A DNA stretch of 64,000 nt from the NCBI RefSeq assembly GCF_000260985.4, contig NC_017857.3:2489001-2553000 (forward strand), given 5' to 3'. The position numbers and the translations under genes are program-made. The notes beneath the pieces are model-generated. The model was given only the letters and a program-made list of their open reading frames with translations, was not told where the DNA came from and made no database searches. Origin of the DNA: Methylophaga nitratireducenticrescens (lineage in GTDB: Bacteria > Pseudomonadota > Gammaproteobacteria > Nitrosococcales > Methylophagaceae). This document shows, one piece after another, positions 35,504 through 44,803 of the stretch (the first letter of the stretch is position 1; each line of letters opens with the position of its first letter).

Positions 35504-38500
35504 TGAACACCTGCCATAAGCTGATCCACAGCTTCCAGTAATGTCCTGTCCAGCCGGTCATAAAATACGCCGGTTTGCGACCACTCCGGCTGCATGCCGC
35601 GTAAAAACAGGTAATAAATTCCACCAAAATGCTGTTCCGGATCATAATCCGGTAAACGTTGTTGTAAATGTCGATGTAACGCCAGGCTGTAAATCAGATA
35701 TTGCAGGGGATAACCATGACTGAGCATCGCATTCTGCAATGCTTCACCTTGATACTGGGATAGCTCAGCGCCCAGGTGATTGGATTTATAGTCGGCCACA
35801 TAAAAACGGCCCTGATATTCAAATACCAGATCGATAAAGCCTTTCATAAAGCCGGTGAGTTCGTGAAAGTGTAGATCGGCTGCCAGTTTCTGCCAGATGG
35901 AATCTTTGGCCGTCTGCTGCAACGCCTTTTTTAAGCCGGCCATATTCAAACCGGCCACCGGAAAATAAAAGGCCATTTCATTAATTCGCTGGCTTGCCAG
36001 TAAATCACATAATCTCAGGCCATTGTCAGTATTCAAAGGTGTTTGCAACACGGCTTGTAACCAGTCAGTAACCACTTCAGTCCACTGCAGATCCAGACCA
36101 AACTGTGGCAATAAACGTGATACCGTTTGGCTGATTTGGGTGATATCAGCTGAATCAAATTCAATATTTTCCAGACATTTGTGTAGAAAATTACCGGCCT
36201 GACGACCTCTTTCAAAGCCAAATCGGTCTTTGCTGCTACGCTGTATCACCATCTCGATATCTATTGTCACCAGTTCAGCGTCATAATCCGGTTGTTCTGA
36301 TACATGGCCACGACTTAACAACGAGAAACTGCCAATCCGCCACGGTTTATGGATTTCGCCTTTAAAGCGACGCGCCTGATAAATGGCAGTGCGTGACTGA
36401 GCAGACTGATATACCACGGGTGGTTGAGGCTGATACTGCGTCACGGCAATGCTGCCCGCACTGCTGGCTGCCAGATGTTGTAAATCTTCACGCATGCCCT
36501 CTGAACTGTCACCGTGCAAAAGTTGATACAGAGCGGATTTCTGCACATCTCTCACATTGCCCCAGACAATAATGCAACGTTCTCTGGCACGGGTTAACGC
36601 CACATACAACAGACGTAACGACTCTGCCTGCTGTTCCTGCTCTGCCACTGACTGAGCTTCGGATAAAAGTGGTTCGGCCAGTGCCACACTGGGCTGATGC
36701 TGATTTTGTGGATCATGAAATTCGACGATATCCGTCTTGGTTCTATTGGATTTTGCCGTCCAGTTAAAGGGACAGAATACAATCGGATATTCCAGCCCTT
36801 TACTGGAATGAATGGTCATGATTTTGACCAGCGCCGCATCACTTTCCAGTCGCAACTGTGCTGTTTCGTCTTCTGTCGCACTGGCTTCCTGCTGTCTGGC
36901 AAACCACTGGTTCACTGCTTCAATATGATTATTCTGTCGGGCGGATTCAGCCTGGATTAATTCGGCAAGATGCAGAAAGTTGGTTAACTGTCGTTCACCA
37001 TCAGCCTGTTCAAGTAACCGTTGCAGACCATTATCCAGCTGCAGTAATGCCCGGAACATCGCCATAAAACCCGATTGCTGCCAGCGTTGCTGTAAAAGTT
37101 GCAGCTGATCCATTAATGCATTCCACCGCAATTCATCCTGCTGAATCGCATACAGCTCTTCCGCAGAGTACTGAAATAATGGACCTGCCAATACCGTACT
37201 GAGTCGTTGATGATGATCGGGCTGTGCCAATGCCAGCATTAAACAGGACAAATCGGCAGCCTGCCGGGAAGCAAACACATTTTCCCTACCCTGCTGCACG
37301 CTGTTAATGCCTCGACGCCGTAATGCCTGCTGAATCAATTCGGCCTGTGCATGGCTGGGCACTAATACGGCAATATCGCCGCCGGTTAGCGGTCTTGTCT
37401 GTTGACTGTCCTCATCCAGCAATCGGGCTTTATTATCGGCAGCCAGAATCAGTAAGCGGGCAATTTCGTTAGTAGTCACTTCGACTGCCGTGCTTTTCAT
37501 AGGGTCAATGTTTAACGGTTTGTCGCTTTCCACATAACAGAACTGCAAGGCCGCCTGCTCACCTTCATCGACTTGCAATGCTGGCTTTTGATCACGCGAA
37601 GCATCTACTTCAACAAACGGGATTTGCTCATAAATAAACGGCGTAGCGGTTTGCATAAACAGGCGATTAACGGCCCCGACCAACGAAATATGTGAGCGCC
37701 AGTTTTTACCTAAGGTATAGGTTTCATTAGCATCCTGTTTCGCTTTGAGGTAAGTAAAAATATCGGCGCCACGGAAGCTGTAGATCGCCTGTTTGGGATC
37801 GCCGACAAAAAAGACCGGCAGGCCACTATCAGCAAATACCCGCCGGAAGTTATCGTACTGCACCGGATCGGTATCCTGAAACTCATCAATCAAGGCGGCC
37901 TTGAACTGTTCACGCAATCGTGTAATTAACCACTCACCTTGTGGGCCTTGCAGTGCCTGAGCAAGATTGATCAGCAGATCATCGTAGGACTGCACTTGCT
38001 GCTGGATTTTCTGTTGTGGCAGTTGGTCCCGGATATAGCTCAGTAATTGCAGGCGTAACTGCTGTAATTGCAATGCCCGAACAGTGTCCAGATCCTGATA
38101 ACGTTGTTTTAACGTATCCATAGCTGACCAGAATCTCAGCTCTGGTAACGCCGTGCCTTTTTTCAAACTGGCCTCGGCTTTTTCCAGCGTGGCTAATTCC
38201 AGCAGTTCATCCCAGGCTAACGGACAGGATTGTTCATTGAAAATAATTTGTAGCAGAGCCAGCAGTCTTTCGACTTTTTCAGGTTTGTAACTGGTTTTGC
38301 TCAGACTACCGCTGTGAAGAAAGGCGGAGATTTGTTCAGACTCTTTTTGCCAGCATTGGCTGGCATGCCAAAAGGCATTAGTTAAAGCTTCTGCGACCGC
38401 CTCTGCGTCAACTTCCGGCAAAGCCTGAATCTGCAGATAGGGTTTCGCCACCAGATTACGGATCGATTGCAGCAGGGTTTCCGGAGTTTGTTTCCTGACC

Positions 38501-38976
38501 AGTAAATAAGCACTGAAATCATTATCCGCCTGCACCACATTTTGTCGCCAGAAGTCATCTGTGACAGAGAGTAATAACTCACGATCATCACCAATCAAAT
38601 CCATTTCAAACGGACTGCCAGACTCAAAGGCAAAGTCTTTCAATACCTGCTGACAGAAACTGTGAATGGTGTAAATCGCTGCTTCATCAAAACTCTGAAT
38701 CGCCAGATCCAGTCGTTTCAAATCTTCGTTGCGGTGTGGCTGTTCATTGAGAATCAGCTTGCGTTCATCACTGAGTTTTTTACGCAGACGATCCCGTAAT
38801 TCCTGTGTTGCAGCTCGGGTATAGGTGACCACCAGAATCTGATCGACATTGAGCTGATGTTCGAGAATCAAACGCAGATACAAACCCGCCAGAGTGAAGG
38901 TTTTACCGGTACCGGCACTGGCCTCAATCAGATTGACATCGTGTAGCGGGGTTTGCAGCAGATCAAACTGTTTCAT
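35500..38976 (-). CDS. recB: exodeoxyribonuclease V beta subunit RecB
   Basis: The 1158-residue protein has an N-terminal UvrD-type helicase (IEASAGTGKTFTLAGLYLRL; LIDEFQDTDPVQYDNFRRVF; VGDPKQAIYSFRGADIFTYL; IMTIHSSKGLEYPIVF; LYVALTRARERC) and a C-terminal nuclease domain with GFMKGFIDLVFEYQGRFYVADYKSNHLG, where D and DYK are catalytic. Length is normal (about 1180 in E. coli). The ATG at 38976 overlaps the recC stop and is preceded by GGGAG. Confidence 0.95.
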   Translation of the reverse strand: MKQFDLLQTPLHDVNLIEASAGTGKTFTLAGLYLRLILEHQLNVDQILVVTYTRAATQELRDRLRKKLSDERKLILNEQPHRNEDLKRLDLAIQSFDEAAIYTIHSFCQQVLKDFAFESGSPFEMDLIGDDRELLLSVTDDFWRQNVVQADNDFSAYLLVRKQTPETLLQSIRNLVAKPYLQIQALPEVDAEAVAEALTNAFWHASQCWQKESEQISAFLHSGSLSKTSYKPEKVERLLALLQIIFNEQSCPLAWDELLELATLEKAEASLKKGTALPELRFWSAMDTLKQRYQDLDTVRALQLQQLRLQLLSYIRDQLPQQKIQQQVQSYDDLLINLAQALQGPQGEWLITRLREQFKAALIDEFQDTDPVQYDNFRRVFADSGLPVFFVGDPKQAIYSFRGADIFTYLKAKQDANETYTLGKNWRSHISLVGAVNRLFMQTATPFIYEQIPFVEVDASRDQKPALQVDEGEQAALQFCYVESDKPLNIDPMKSTAVEVTTNEIARLLILAADNKARLLDEDSQQTRPLTGGDIAVLVPSHAQAELIQQALRRRGINSVQQGRENVFASRQAADLSCLMLALAQPDHHQRLSTVLAGPLFQYSAEELYAIQQDELRWNALMDQLQLLQQRWQQSGFMAMFRALLQLDNGLQRLLEQADGERQLTNFLHLAELIQAESARQNNHIEAVNQWFARQQEASATEDETAQLRLESDAALVKIMTIHSSKGLEYPIVFCPFNWTAKSNRTKTDIVEFHDPQNQHQPSVALAEPLLSEAQSVAEQEQQAESLRLLYVALTRARERCIIVWGNVRDVQKSALYQLLHGDSSEGMREDLQHLAASSAGSIAVTQYQPQPPVVYQSAQSRTAIYQARRFKGEIHKPWRIGSFSLLSRGHVSEQPDYDAELVTIDIEMVIQRSSKDRFGFERGRQAGNFLHKCLENIEFDSADITQISQTVSRLLPQFGLDLQWTEVVTDWLQAVLQTPLNTDNGLRLCDLLASQRINEMAFYFPVAGLNMAGLKKALQQTAKDSIWQKLAADLHFHELTGFMKGFIDLVFEYQGRFYVADYKSNHLGAELSQYQGEALQNAMLSHGYPLQYLIYSLALHRHLQQRLPDYDPEQHFGGIYYLFLRGMQPEWSQTGVFYDRLDRTLLEAVDQLMAGVQ

Positions 38977-41900
38977 AGCTTGTCTCCCTGCAGCACATCC
39001 CATAAAGGCTGATAGACTCGCAGCGCCAAGTCACGGAATGGATCATTCAGAGGCAATTCGCTGAACAGTAATTGATGGTAGGGATCAGACTCTTCACCCT
39101 GATGAAATCTTGATGATTGCCAGGCTTTATAGGCTTCTTTTTCCGGATCGGCTTTTCCGGCATTTAGCTCTGCTAACGCATAAGCCATGCTGGTTTGTGG
39201 CAATAGTGGAATGGGTTGATGCAAGCCTTGCCAGTAAATCGCCAGTAAATCTCCCAGCAATTGTTCCGGCTCGTTCACAGGATTCAGTTGCAGGTAGTTG
39301 TCTTCACATTGCAGCTGGCTATGTAAGGCAACGCCTTGCGGTTTTAAGCAATTCAACAACAGATGTGAACACCATAAGCCCAGCAGATCCTTGGCTTTCA
39401 TTTTCGCCAGCCGGTAATGCAACAGTCCTGATGCTGAAAGTCCCTCCAACTGGCCGGTCAAGGTGAAGTCATCAAGATCAAATTCAAAAGCCAATGGTTG
39501 CATCGGCTGAGAGCTGGTTAACGGTTGTAATTTCTCCGTAAAGGCATCGACCGTTTCCAGCTGCTGGTCAAATAACAAATCGGCAAAATGTCCTTGTGGT
39601 AATACCCCTGTCGCCTGTATCACCGGTTGGATTTGCGCTTTATCCAGTGCGTTTAATCTGCCATCCAGCATTTGCTGACGAACAGACCAGGCTTCCAGAC
39701 CATTCAATACAAATGGTTCACGTATTTCCAGCGTCGCATCGTCATTTTCAAAGTTGATACCCAATCGCTGCTGGGCCAGAAATCGTGCCGGATGACTGAA
39801 AAAGCTGATCAGTTGATGCAGACTGACAAAGCGCCAGCTTTCATCGGCTTCAGGCAGTGGTCTGGCAAACCAGTTTGTCGCTTCAGACAGTTTTTGTACC
39901 GGTGGACAGGCCTCAGCATTAAAGCTGAATAATGTTTCATCTTGACCCGAAAAATAGCGTGAGCTGAATGCCTGTAAGGGATGTCGCGTAAGTAACTGCT
40001 CCCAGATCTCGGTGCCTTCAACGGTCTGAAAGCGCCTGGTGATTACATCAGCAAAATCACTGACCAGCACCGAAGGTGGGATTGGCGAGTTATCATGAAT
40101 ACTGGCCCCAACGTAGCTGATATACAGATGCCGATTAGACGACAGAATTGCTTCCAGAAACAGATAACGGTCATCATCCCGACGTGAGCGGTCACCCCGC
40201 CGATAATCACTTGAAAGCAAATCAAATCCCGGTTTGGGTTGACGACGCGGATAGCTGTTGTCATTCATGCCAATCAGGCAGACCATATCAAACGGAATAC
40301 TACGCATCGGCACCATATCGCAGAAGGTCAGGCCACGACCCATAAACTGATGCTCGGCACTGGGCAGTTCAATGTGCAGATCCAGCCAGTCACGCAACAG
40401 CTCAATCGATATTTTTTGTTCAAAACCAACCTGCACTGCCGCTTCGGTCAGCGAATCTATCGCTTTCAAAATCGCATCCAGTTGCAGTTGCTCGTTTTCT
40501 TCTCGTACCAAAAAAAATTTTCGCAGCCAGTCCATAAGCAATATTTGCCAGTCAGCCGGCGTTCTCGTCCGCTTTAATTCATTACGTAACAGGCTGATTT
40601 GATCAATAAACGCATTGAGCTGTGCCATTAATTGGGCACGATCACCGGAAATACCACCGACCGGTAACTGCGCATTAAATAACTGCCATTGATCACGTTC
40701 TGCCGGTGGTAAGGCATATCCCAGTAATAATCTGTCCAGCCCGGCTCGCCAGGTATTGGCATCCAACGCAGGTAAACCCAATGCCTGCTTGTCCTTGCCA
40801 TCCAACCCCCAACGGATCTGGGTCTCGCGTAACCAGCCACGAATGGTATCCAGATCAGTATGATCCAGTCTGAACTCGCGCTGGATAGCCGCACACTCCA
40901 AAAGCCGCATAATGGTTTCAGCATCAAAGCGGGATTGGGGCAAACTGAGTAAATCAGTAAACGTCTCAATAATGGTCTGCTGTTGTGCATCACCACGGTT
41001 AGCGATACTAAACGGAATGAACCGTTCAGCTGGCTGGCTACTGAAAACGGCTTCTATCGCCGGAGCGTACACTTCGATATCCGGTGTCATCACCACCACA
41101 TCGGTGGGCGATAAATCAGGGTAGTTTTCAAACAAATTTAATAATTGATCGTGTAATACTTCTGCTTCACGCATCGCGCTGTGGCAACTGTGGATCTGCA
41201 CTGAATCATCATCACTGGCCACCGTCACCAGCTCATCTGCATTATCCAGTTGATAGATATCCTGCTTAAGCTGGCTGAGGATGTCAGTGGCCTGGGGTTG
41301 CAGATACAGCATCTCCGCTTCATGTGGAATCGCCTGTAGCTGCTCAAAAAATGTCTGGCCCAGTTTCCCAAGGCTAGCCAGTAAAGGATGACCGTTATCG
41401 GTGAAGTCATCTTCGTCATCAAACAACAGGCGTTGTTTGGCCTGTGATTTTTGATTCAGCAGATCACCCCAATAACCCTCACTGGGTGACAGAAAATAAA
41501 TCGACACCTCGGTGAATTCAGCAATTTCTGCCAGCAAATCCAGATAGATTGGTGGCATCGCTGTCAGACCGAAAATGGCAATACGCGGGGGTAATATTGA
41601 AGTTGGAAACTGTTTGCTTTTAAGCGCCTGCTGCATCTTTTGCAGCAAACGTGCCCGGTGCATCGGCTCAGGATCATCCCTGGTTAACAACTGCCATAAA
41701 GCACCCTGCCAGTTATTTGTTTTACCGGCTTCCCATTGGGCAATCCAATCAGGACGATACATCAGATACTGGTCAAAACTGTCGGCAATGCGTTGTGACA
41801 AGTCCAGCATTCTTCGAGCATCATCAGCTTCGCCAAGATAACGACCAATCGCCTCAAATTCCGGCTGATTTTTGATCGTTGGCAACAATTCGAAGATTTT

Positions 41901-42176
41901 CAGGCTCATCGCATCGGTTGAATATGGCGATTCGCGGGGAATATCCGGCCAGACCTGACGGAATAACTTCCATAACCAGGCAGACGGAAACGGAAATTCA
42001 ATATGTGCAGCAATCGATTGATTAGACGCCAGGAATAAATTAAGCCAGCGCGCCAGCTCATTACTCTGCACCATCACGGTTTCAGCCTGCAGCGGTGGTA
42101 AAGGATCCTGTTGCTGGGTTTCCGCCAGATGTGCAGCCAGCTGCGACATCGAATTGCTGTAGATCACTTTCAGCAT
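38973..42176 (-). CDS. recC: exodeoxyribonuclease V gamma subunit RecC
   Basis: The 1067-residue protein shows RecC features: an N-terminus of the form VIYSNSMSQLAAHLAETQQ...ETVMVQSNELARWLNLFLA, PRIAIFGLTAMPPIYLDLLAEIA, VVVMTPDIEVYAPAIEAVF, FCDMVPMRSIPFDMVCLIGMNDNSYPR and YLFLEAILSSNRHLYISYVG. RecC is an inactivated helicase-like subunit that holds the other two together and recognises Chi. It is the first gene of the operon. It is slightly shorter than the E. coli protein. Confidence 0.94.
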   Translation of the reverse strand: MLKVIYSNSMSQLAAHLAETQQQDPLPPLQAETVMVQSNELARWLNLFLASNQSIAAHIEFPFPSAWLWKLFRQVWPDIPRESPYSTDAMSLKIFELLPTIKNQPEFEAIGRYLGEADDARRMLDLSQRIADSFDQYLMYRPDWIAQWEAGKTNNWQGALWQLLTRDDPEPMHRARLLQKMQQALKSKQFPTSILPPRIAIFGLTAMPPIYLDLLAEIAEFTEVSIYFLSPSEGYWGDLLNQKSQAKQRLLFDDEDDFTDNGHPLLASLGKLGQTFFEQLQAIPHEAEMLYLQPQATDILSQLKQDIYQLDNADELVTVASDDDSVQIHSCHSAMREAEVLHDQLLNLFENYPDLSPTDVVVMTPDIEVYAPAIEAVFSSQPAERFIPFSIANRGDAQQQTIIETFTDLLSLPQSRFDAETIMRLLECAAIQREFRLDHTDLDTIRGWLRETQIRWGLDGKDKQALGLPALDANTWRAGLDRLLLGYALPPAERDQWQLFNAQLPVGGISGDRAQLMAQLNAFIDQISLLRNELKRTRTPADWQILLMDWLRKFFLVREENEQLQLDAILKAIDSLTEAAVQVGFEQKISIELLRDWLDLHIELPSAEHQFMGRGLTFCDMVPMRSIPFDMVCLIGMNDNSYPRRQPKPGFDLLSSDYRRGDRSRRDDDRYLFLEAILSSNRHLYISYVGASIHDNSPIPPSVLVSDFADVITRRFQTVEGTEIWEQLLTRHPLQAFSSRYFSGQDETLFSFNAEACPPVQKLSEATNWFARPLPEADESWRFVSLHQLISFFSHPARFLAQQRLGINFENDDATLEIREPFVLNGLEAWSVRQQMLDGRLNALDKAQIQPVIQATGVLPQGHFADLLFDQQLETVDAFTEKLQPLTSSQPMQPLAFEFDLDDFTLTGQLEGLSASGLLHYRLAKMKAKDLLGLWCSHLLLNCLKPQGVALHSQLQCEDNYLQLNPVNEPEQLLGDLLAIYWQGLHQPIPLLPQTSMAYALAELNAGKADPEKEAYKAWQSSRFHQGEESDPYHQLLFSELPLNDPFRDLALRVYQPLWDVLQGDKL

Positions 42177-42462
42177 GGCATCCTTCCCAGAATCAAAAAT
42201 AGTATTATCCTTGAAAGCTTACCATTCATCGAGTCAGGCTTGATTTTAGTAGATACGGATCGGTCAAAATCAGGTTATTGCTTGCAAAGCGATTGACGCA
42301 TTGAAAAAATATAATCGACAAGGCTTTTTACCGGTTGTTCATCTCTACTATTAATGACAAGAAACGCTTTTAACTTATTACAAAGCAACATGCCGGAGTC
42401 CGTTGATGCTATTATAATTCGCTTTTTATTAAGCCAAAAATAAGCCTCAAAAGGAGGTCCTT

Positions 42463-42864
42463 TTGAATCACGCACATTACTTTAAACGCAATATGGTCTA
42501 TAGAATCGAGTCGGATAGCGTCTCTGCCATAGATGTTCAAGAAAGCAATAGCACTATTCCACTCGAACCATGGATGGGTGTAATCGTCACTCTCGCAGAT
42601 GGTCAGCATACTATCGCTGAACTCATTCAGCATATGGCCAGACAGTACCCTGATGGTGCCCCAGAAAATATGGTCGATACCATTGAGTCGATAATCACGC
42701 GCCTTATTAAAAGCAATATAATTGAACTAACACCACGCCCTACTATGCTTCCCTATTATTTGCGTGTTGCCTTTGATGATCAGGATCCTGAGGAAGCAAC
42801 AAAAAAGATGATTCAAGATGGTTTTATTCAATTGCCTGGGAATAAGTTGACTGGGCCATCGTAA
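42463..42864 (+). CDS. PqqD-like protein (RiPP recognition element domain)
   Basis: The 133-residue protein has a PqqD-type winged fold at about 8-88: NMVYRIESDSVSAIDVQESNSTIPLEPWMGVIVTLADGQHTIAELIQHMARQY...VDTIESIITRLIKSNIIEL. PqqD domains bind precursor peptides and hand them to radical SAM enzymes. A C-terminal extension of about 45 residues is unfamiliar. The start is TTG, preceded by a perfect AAGGAGG 5 bases away. It is the first of three same-strand genes, with a 135-base gap before the second. Confidence 0.78.
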   Translation: MNHAHYFKRNMVYRIESDSVSAIDVQESNSTIPLEPWMGVIVTLADGQHTIAELIQHMARQYPDGAPENMVDTIESIITRLIKSNIIELTPRPTMLPYYLRVAFDDQDPEEATKKMIQDGFIQLPGNKLTGPS

Positions 42865-42999
42865 GGTTTATATTCCAACCCTTCAGCAACAGGGCTAACC
42901 TTCAAAATACCATGTCTAATTAGTCCGTATTTTAAGTCTGTCTTAAGATTTCATTGATATTCTTAGGCTAATGTAGCTAGTACATGGTGAATATCTATA

Positions 43000-43512
43000 A
43001 TGAATGATCCGAATTTTCATAGTGGTGAACTCGAAGCACAGGAAAAATGGAATACTGCTTATTACTGGGATAAACCACGTCGAAACAAACTTCTCTGGAA
43101 CCACATTCCTGAGCCCTTTTTCTACCGAATAGAGCAGGCTGAGTTTTTCTTTTTAGCAACCAGTGATAATCAAGGAAAATGTGATTGTTCCTTTAAAGGT
43201 GGTGGCCCTAATCTTATCCGCATGTTAGATACCAAGCACCTTGCCTTCCCGGACATCGATGGCAACGGTGCCTTTATGAGTATTGGCAATATTATTCAAA
43301 ACCCTCATGTTGGCTGTTTGTTTATAGACTTCTCAACTGGAGAACGTTTGCGGGTTAATGGTAAAGCAAGCATCCATACAGAGGGGGAAGTTAAACGTTT
43401 ATTCCCGACCTATCCACGTGCAATATTAGTCGAAATAGAGCAGGTTGTTCCTAATTGCTCAGCACATATTCCAAGACTAGTTCCTGAAAAACAGCATCAT
43501 GAAACCGTATAA
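43000..43512 (+). CDS. pyridoxamine 5'-phosphate oxidase-family (PPOX) flavoprotein
   Basis: The 170-residue protein shows a split-barrel flavin-binding pattern: FFFLATSDNQGKCDCSFKGGGPNLIRMLDTKHLAFPDIDGNGAFMSIGNIIQNPHVGCLFIDFSTGERLRVNGKASI. Such proteins use FMN, F420 or haem and have many substrates. The gene overlaps the radical SAM gene by 14 bases, which implies tight co-expression. Its role next to PqqD and radical SAM proteins is not known to me. Confidence 0.8.
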   Translation: MNDPNFHSGELEAQEKWNTAYYWDKPRRNKLLWNHIPEPFFYRIEQAEFFFLATSDNQGKCDCSFKGGGPNLIRMLDTKHLAFPDIDGNGAFMSIGNIIQNPHVGCLFIDFSTGERLRVNGKASIHTEGEVKRLFPTYPRAILVEIEQVVPNCSAHIPRLVPEKQHHETV

Positions 43513-44428
43513 AGTCGCAGTTAACTTTGAGTGGACAAGTAAGTGCAACGCTCGTTGCAGTATGTGTCCACAAGGCCTAATTGAGCATCCTCAATTGATG
43601 AAAGAGGATATTTTTTATAATTCCCTTGGTCGAATTAATACTGATGATGTTTTTCGTACTGTAATTGCTGGATATGGGGAACCGACTTCCCATCCAAAGT
43701 TTATGGAATACACCTCTGCAATAGGTGACCATCCTGCACGCTTTGATATGGTTACCAACGGACAGCTTCTTGATAAAAAACGCATAAAACATATAGATGG
43801 CAAGTTAGAACTTTTAATGCTGTCATTTTCAAGTATCGATCCTCGCGTATATAAGCGGGTTCATGTCAATTTAGACCATGAAAAAGTTAAAGAAAACATA
43901 ATACTTGCACAAAAGTATCTCAGTAATACGCAACTTGGCATTAGCCTTACACCTCTCGTCGAATGTATCGACACCTTACCTGAAACGATTTCATGGTTAA
44001 AAAAACATGGTGTTAAATTACTCACAATGTCACCCACGCTCTATAACCGTGCGGGCGCAATGAGTGAACATAAGCAATCAACCAAAAATTTAAGAAATAT
44101 TATTGATGAATACCATTTACGTTCACAGGAGTTAGATTTCGTTCCATCAATAAAGGATGCCCTTAAACAAAAGTGGAAAAACAAATTCAAATGTTCACCA
44201 AGAAACAGTGATTTGTTCATTGCTGCAAGCGGGGATTACTTATATTGTTACAATGACATAGCACATAAGCATGTGTTATCAAATATAAATTTGATGAGTA
44301 TTCGACAGGTTTTATTATTAAGAGAACAAACAGGCCTTCTCCTAGAAATTTGTGATCAGTGTAATATGCTGAACCGCTATAAATTCCGTGAAAGTCTTCA
44401 AGTAATAAAAAACAAGCTATTGAGTTAA
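43499..44428 (+). CDS. radical SAM protein with SPASM/twitch-like C-terminus
   Basis: The 309-residue protein has the [4Fe-4S]-SAM motif CNARCSMC (Cys16, Cys20, Cys23), AGYGEPTSHP (about 58-66) in the GGEP position, and a TIM-barrel core. The C-terminal part has FKCSP (Cys232), YLYCYND (Cys250) and CDQC (Cys285, Cys288), enough to bind one auxiliary cluster as in twitch/SPASM domains. These domains are typical of peptide-modifying and anaerobic maturase enzymes. Together with the PqqD-like protein this suggests a peptide substrate. The substrate is unknown. Confidence 0.82.
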   Translation: MKPYKVAVNFEWTSKCNARCSMCPQGLIEHPQLMKEDIFYNSLGRINTDDVFRTVIAGYGEPTSHPKFMEYTSAIGDHPARFDMVTNGQLLDKKRIKHIDGKLELLMLSFSSIDPRVYKRVHVNLDHEKVKENIILAQKYLSNTQLGISLTPLVECIDTLPETISWLKKHGVKLLTMSPTLYNRAGAMSEHKQSTKNLRNIIDEYHLRSQELDFVPSIKDALKQKWKNKFKCSPRNSDLFIAASGDYLYCYNDIAHKHVLSNINLMSIRQVLLLREQTGLLLEICDQCNMLNRYKFRESLQVIKNKLLS

Positions 44429-44803
44429 TTAAAGGTAAGCATCCCTGAGGTCTTAACTTAATAGCCTAACTTCACATATGAGGCTGACACATTTATTTTG
44501 TGCACACCTGTTCGCCAACCATCGCTGGTCAAAAATTACCAACAACGATATATCTTCTTTACACCAAAGACGCGACCAATAGTGAGATTCCGGTCGATCA
44601 AAACGATAGTTATGATGCAGAGACAACCTCACCGCTGACTTTCAAAGTAGCACCGGCCATATATGTAAAACTGACTGAATCGTTGTCTAGCGGTTAATAT
44701 CAAATGAACGGTGCATTTCCGTACTTCGTGAGAATATTCCAACCTTTTGTTCATAAGCTAACTCTCACGAGAAAGCTCGTCTCTGATAACCCGGGCGAAT
44801 TGA
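44429..44803. other. stretch downstream of the radical SAM gene with a possible gene fragment
   Basis: A 65-codon frame at 44500-44697 on the plus strand (GTG start, no clear ribosome-binding site) encodes TIAGQKLPTTIYLLYTKDAT...PLTFKVAPAIYVKLTESLSSG. The alternating polar and hydrophobic residues look like beta strands of an exported protein, but I cannot name a family. It may be the tail of a lost gene. It is not a convincing precursor peptide: it has no leader/core layout and few Cys. Confidence 0.35.

Noticed and set aside
44500-44697. Precursor peptide for the radical SAM enzyme
   Set aside because: No leader/core layout, only one Cys, a beta-strand-like composition and no good ribosome-binding site. 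It looks more like a fragment of another gene.
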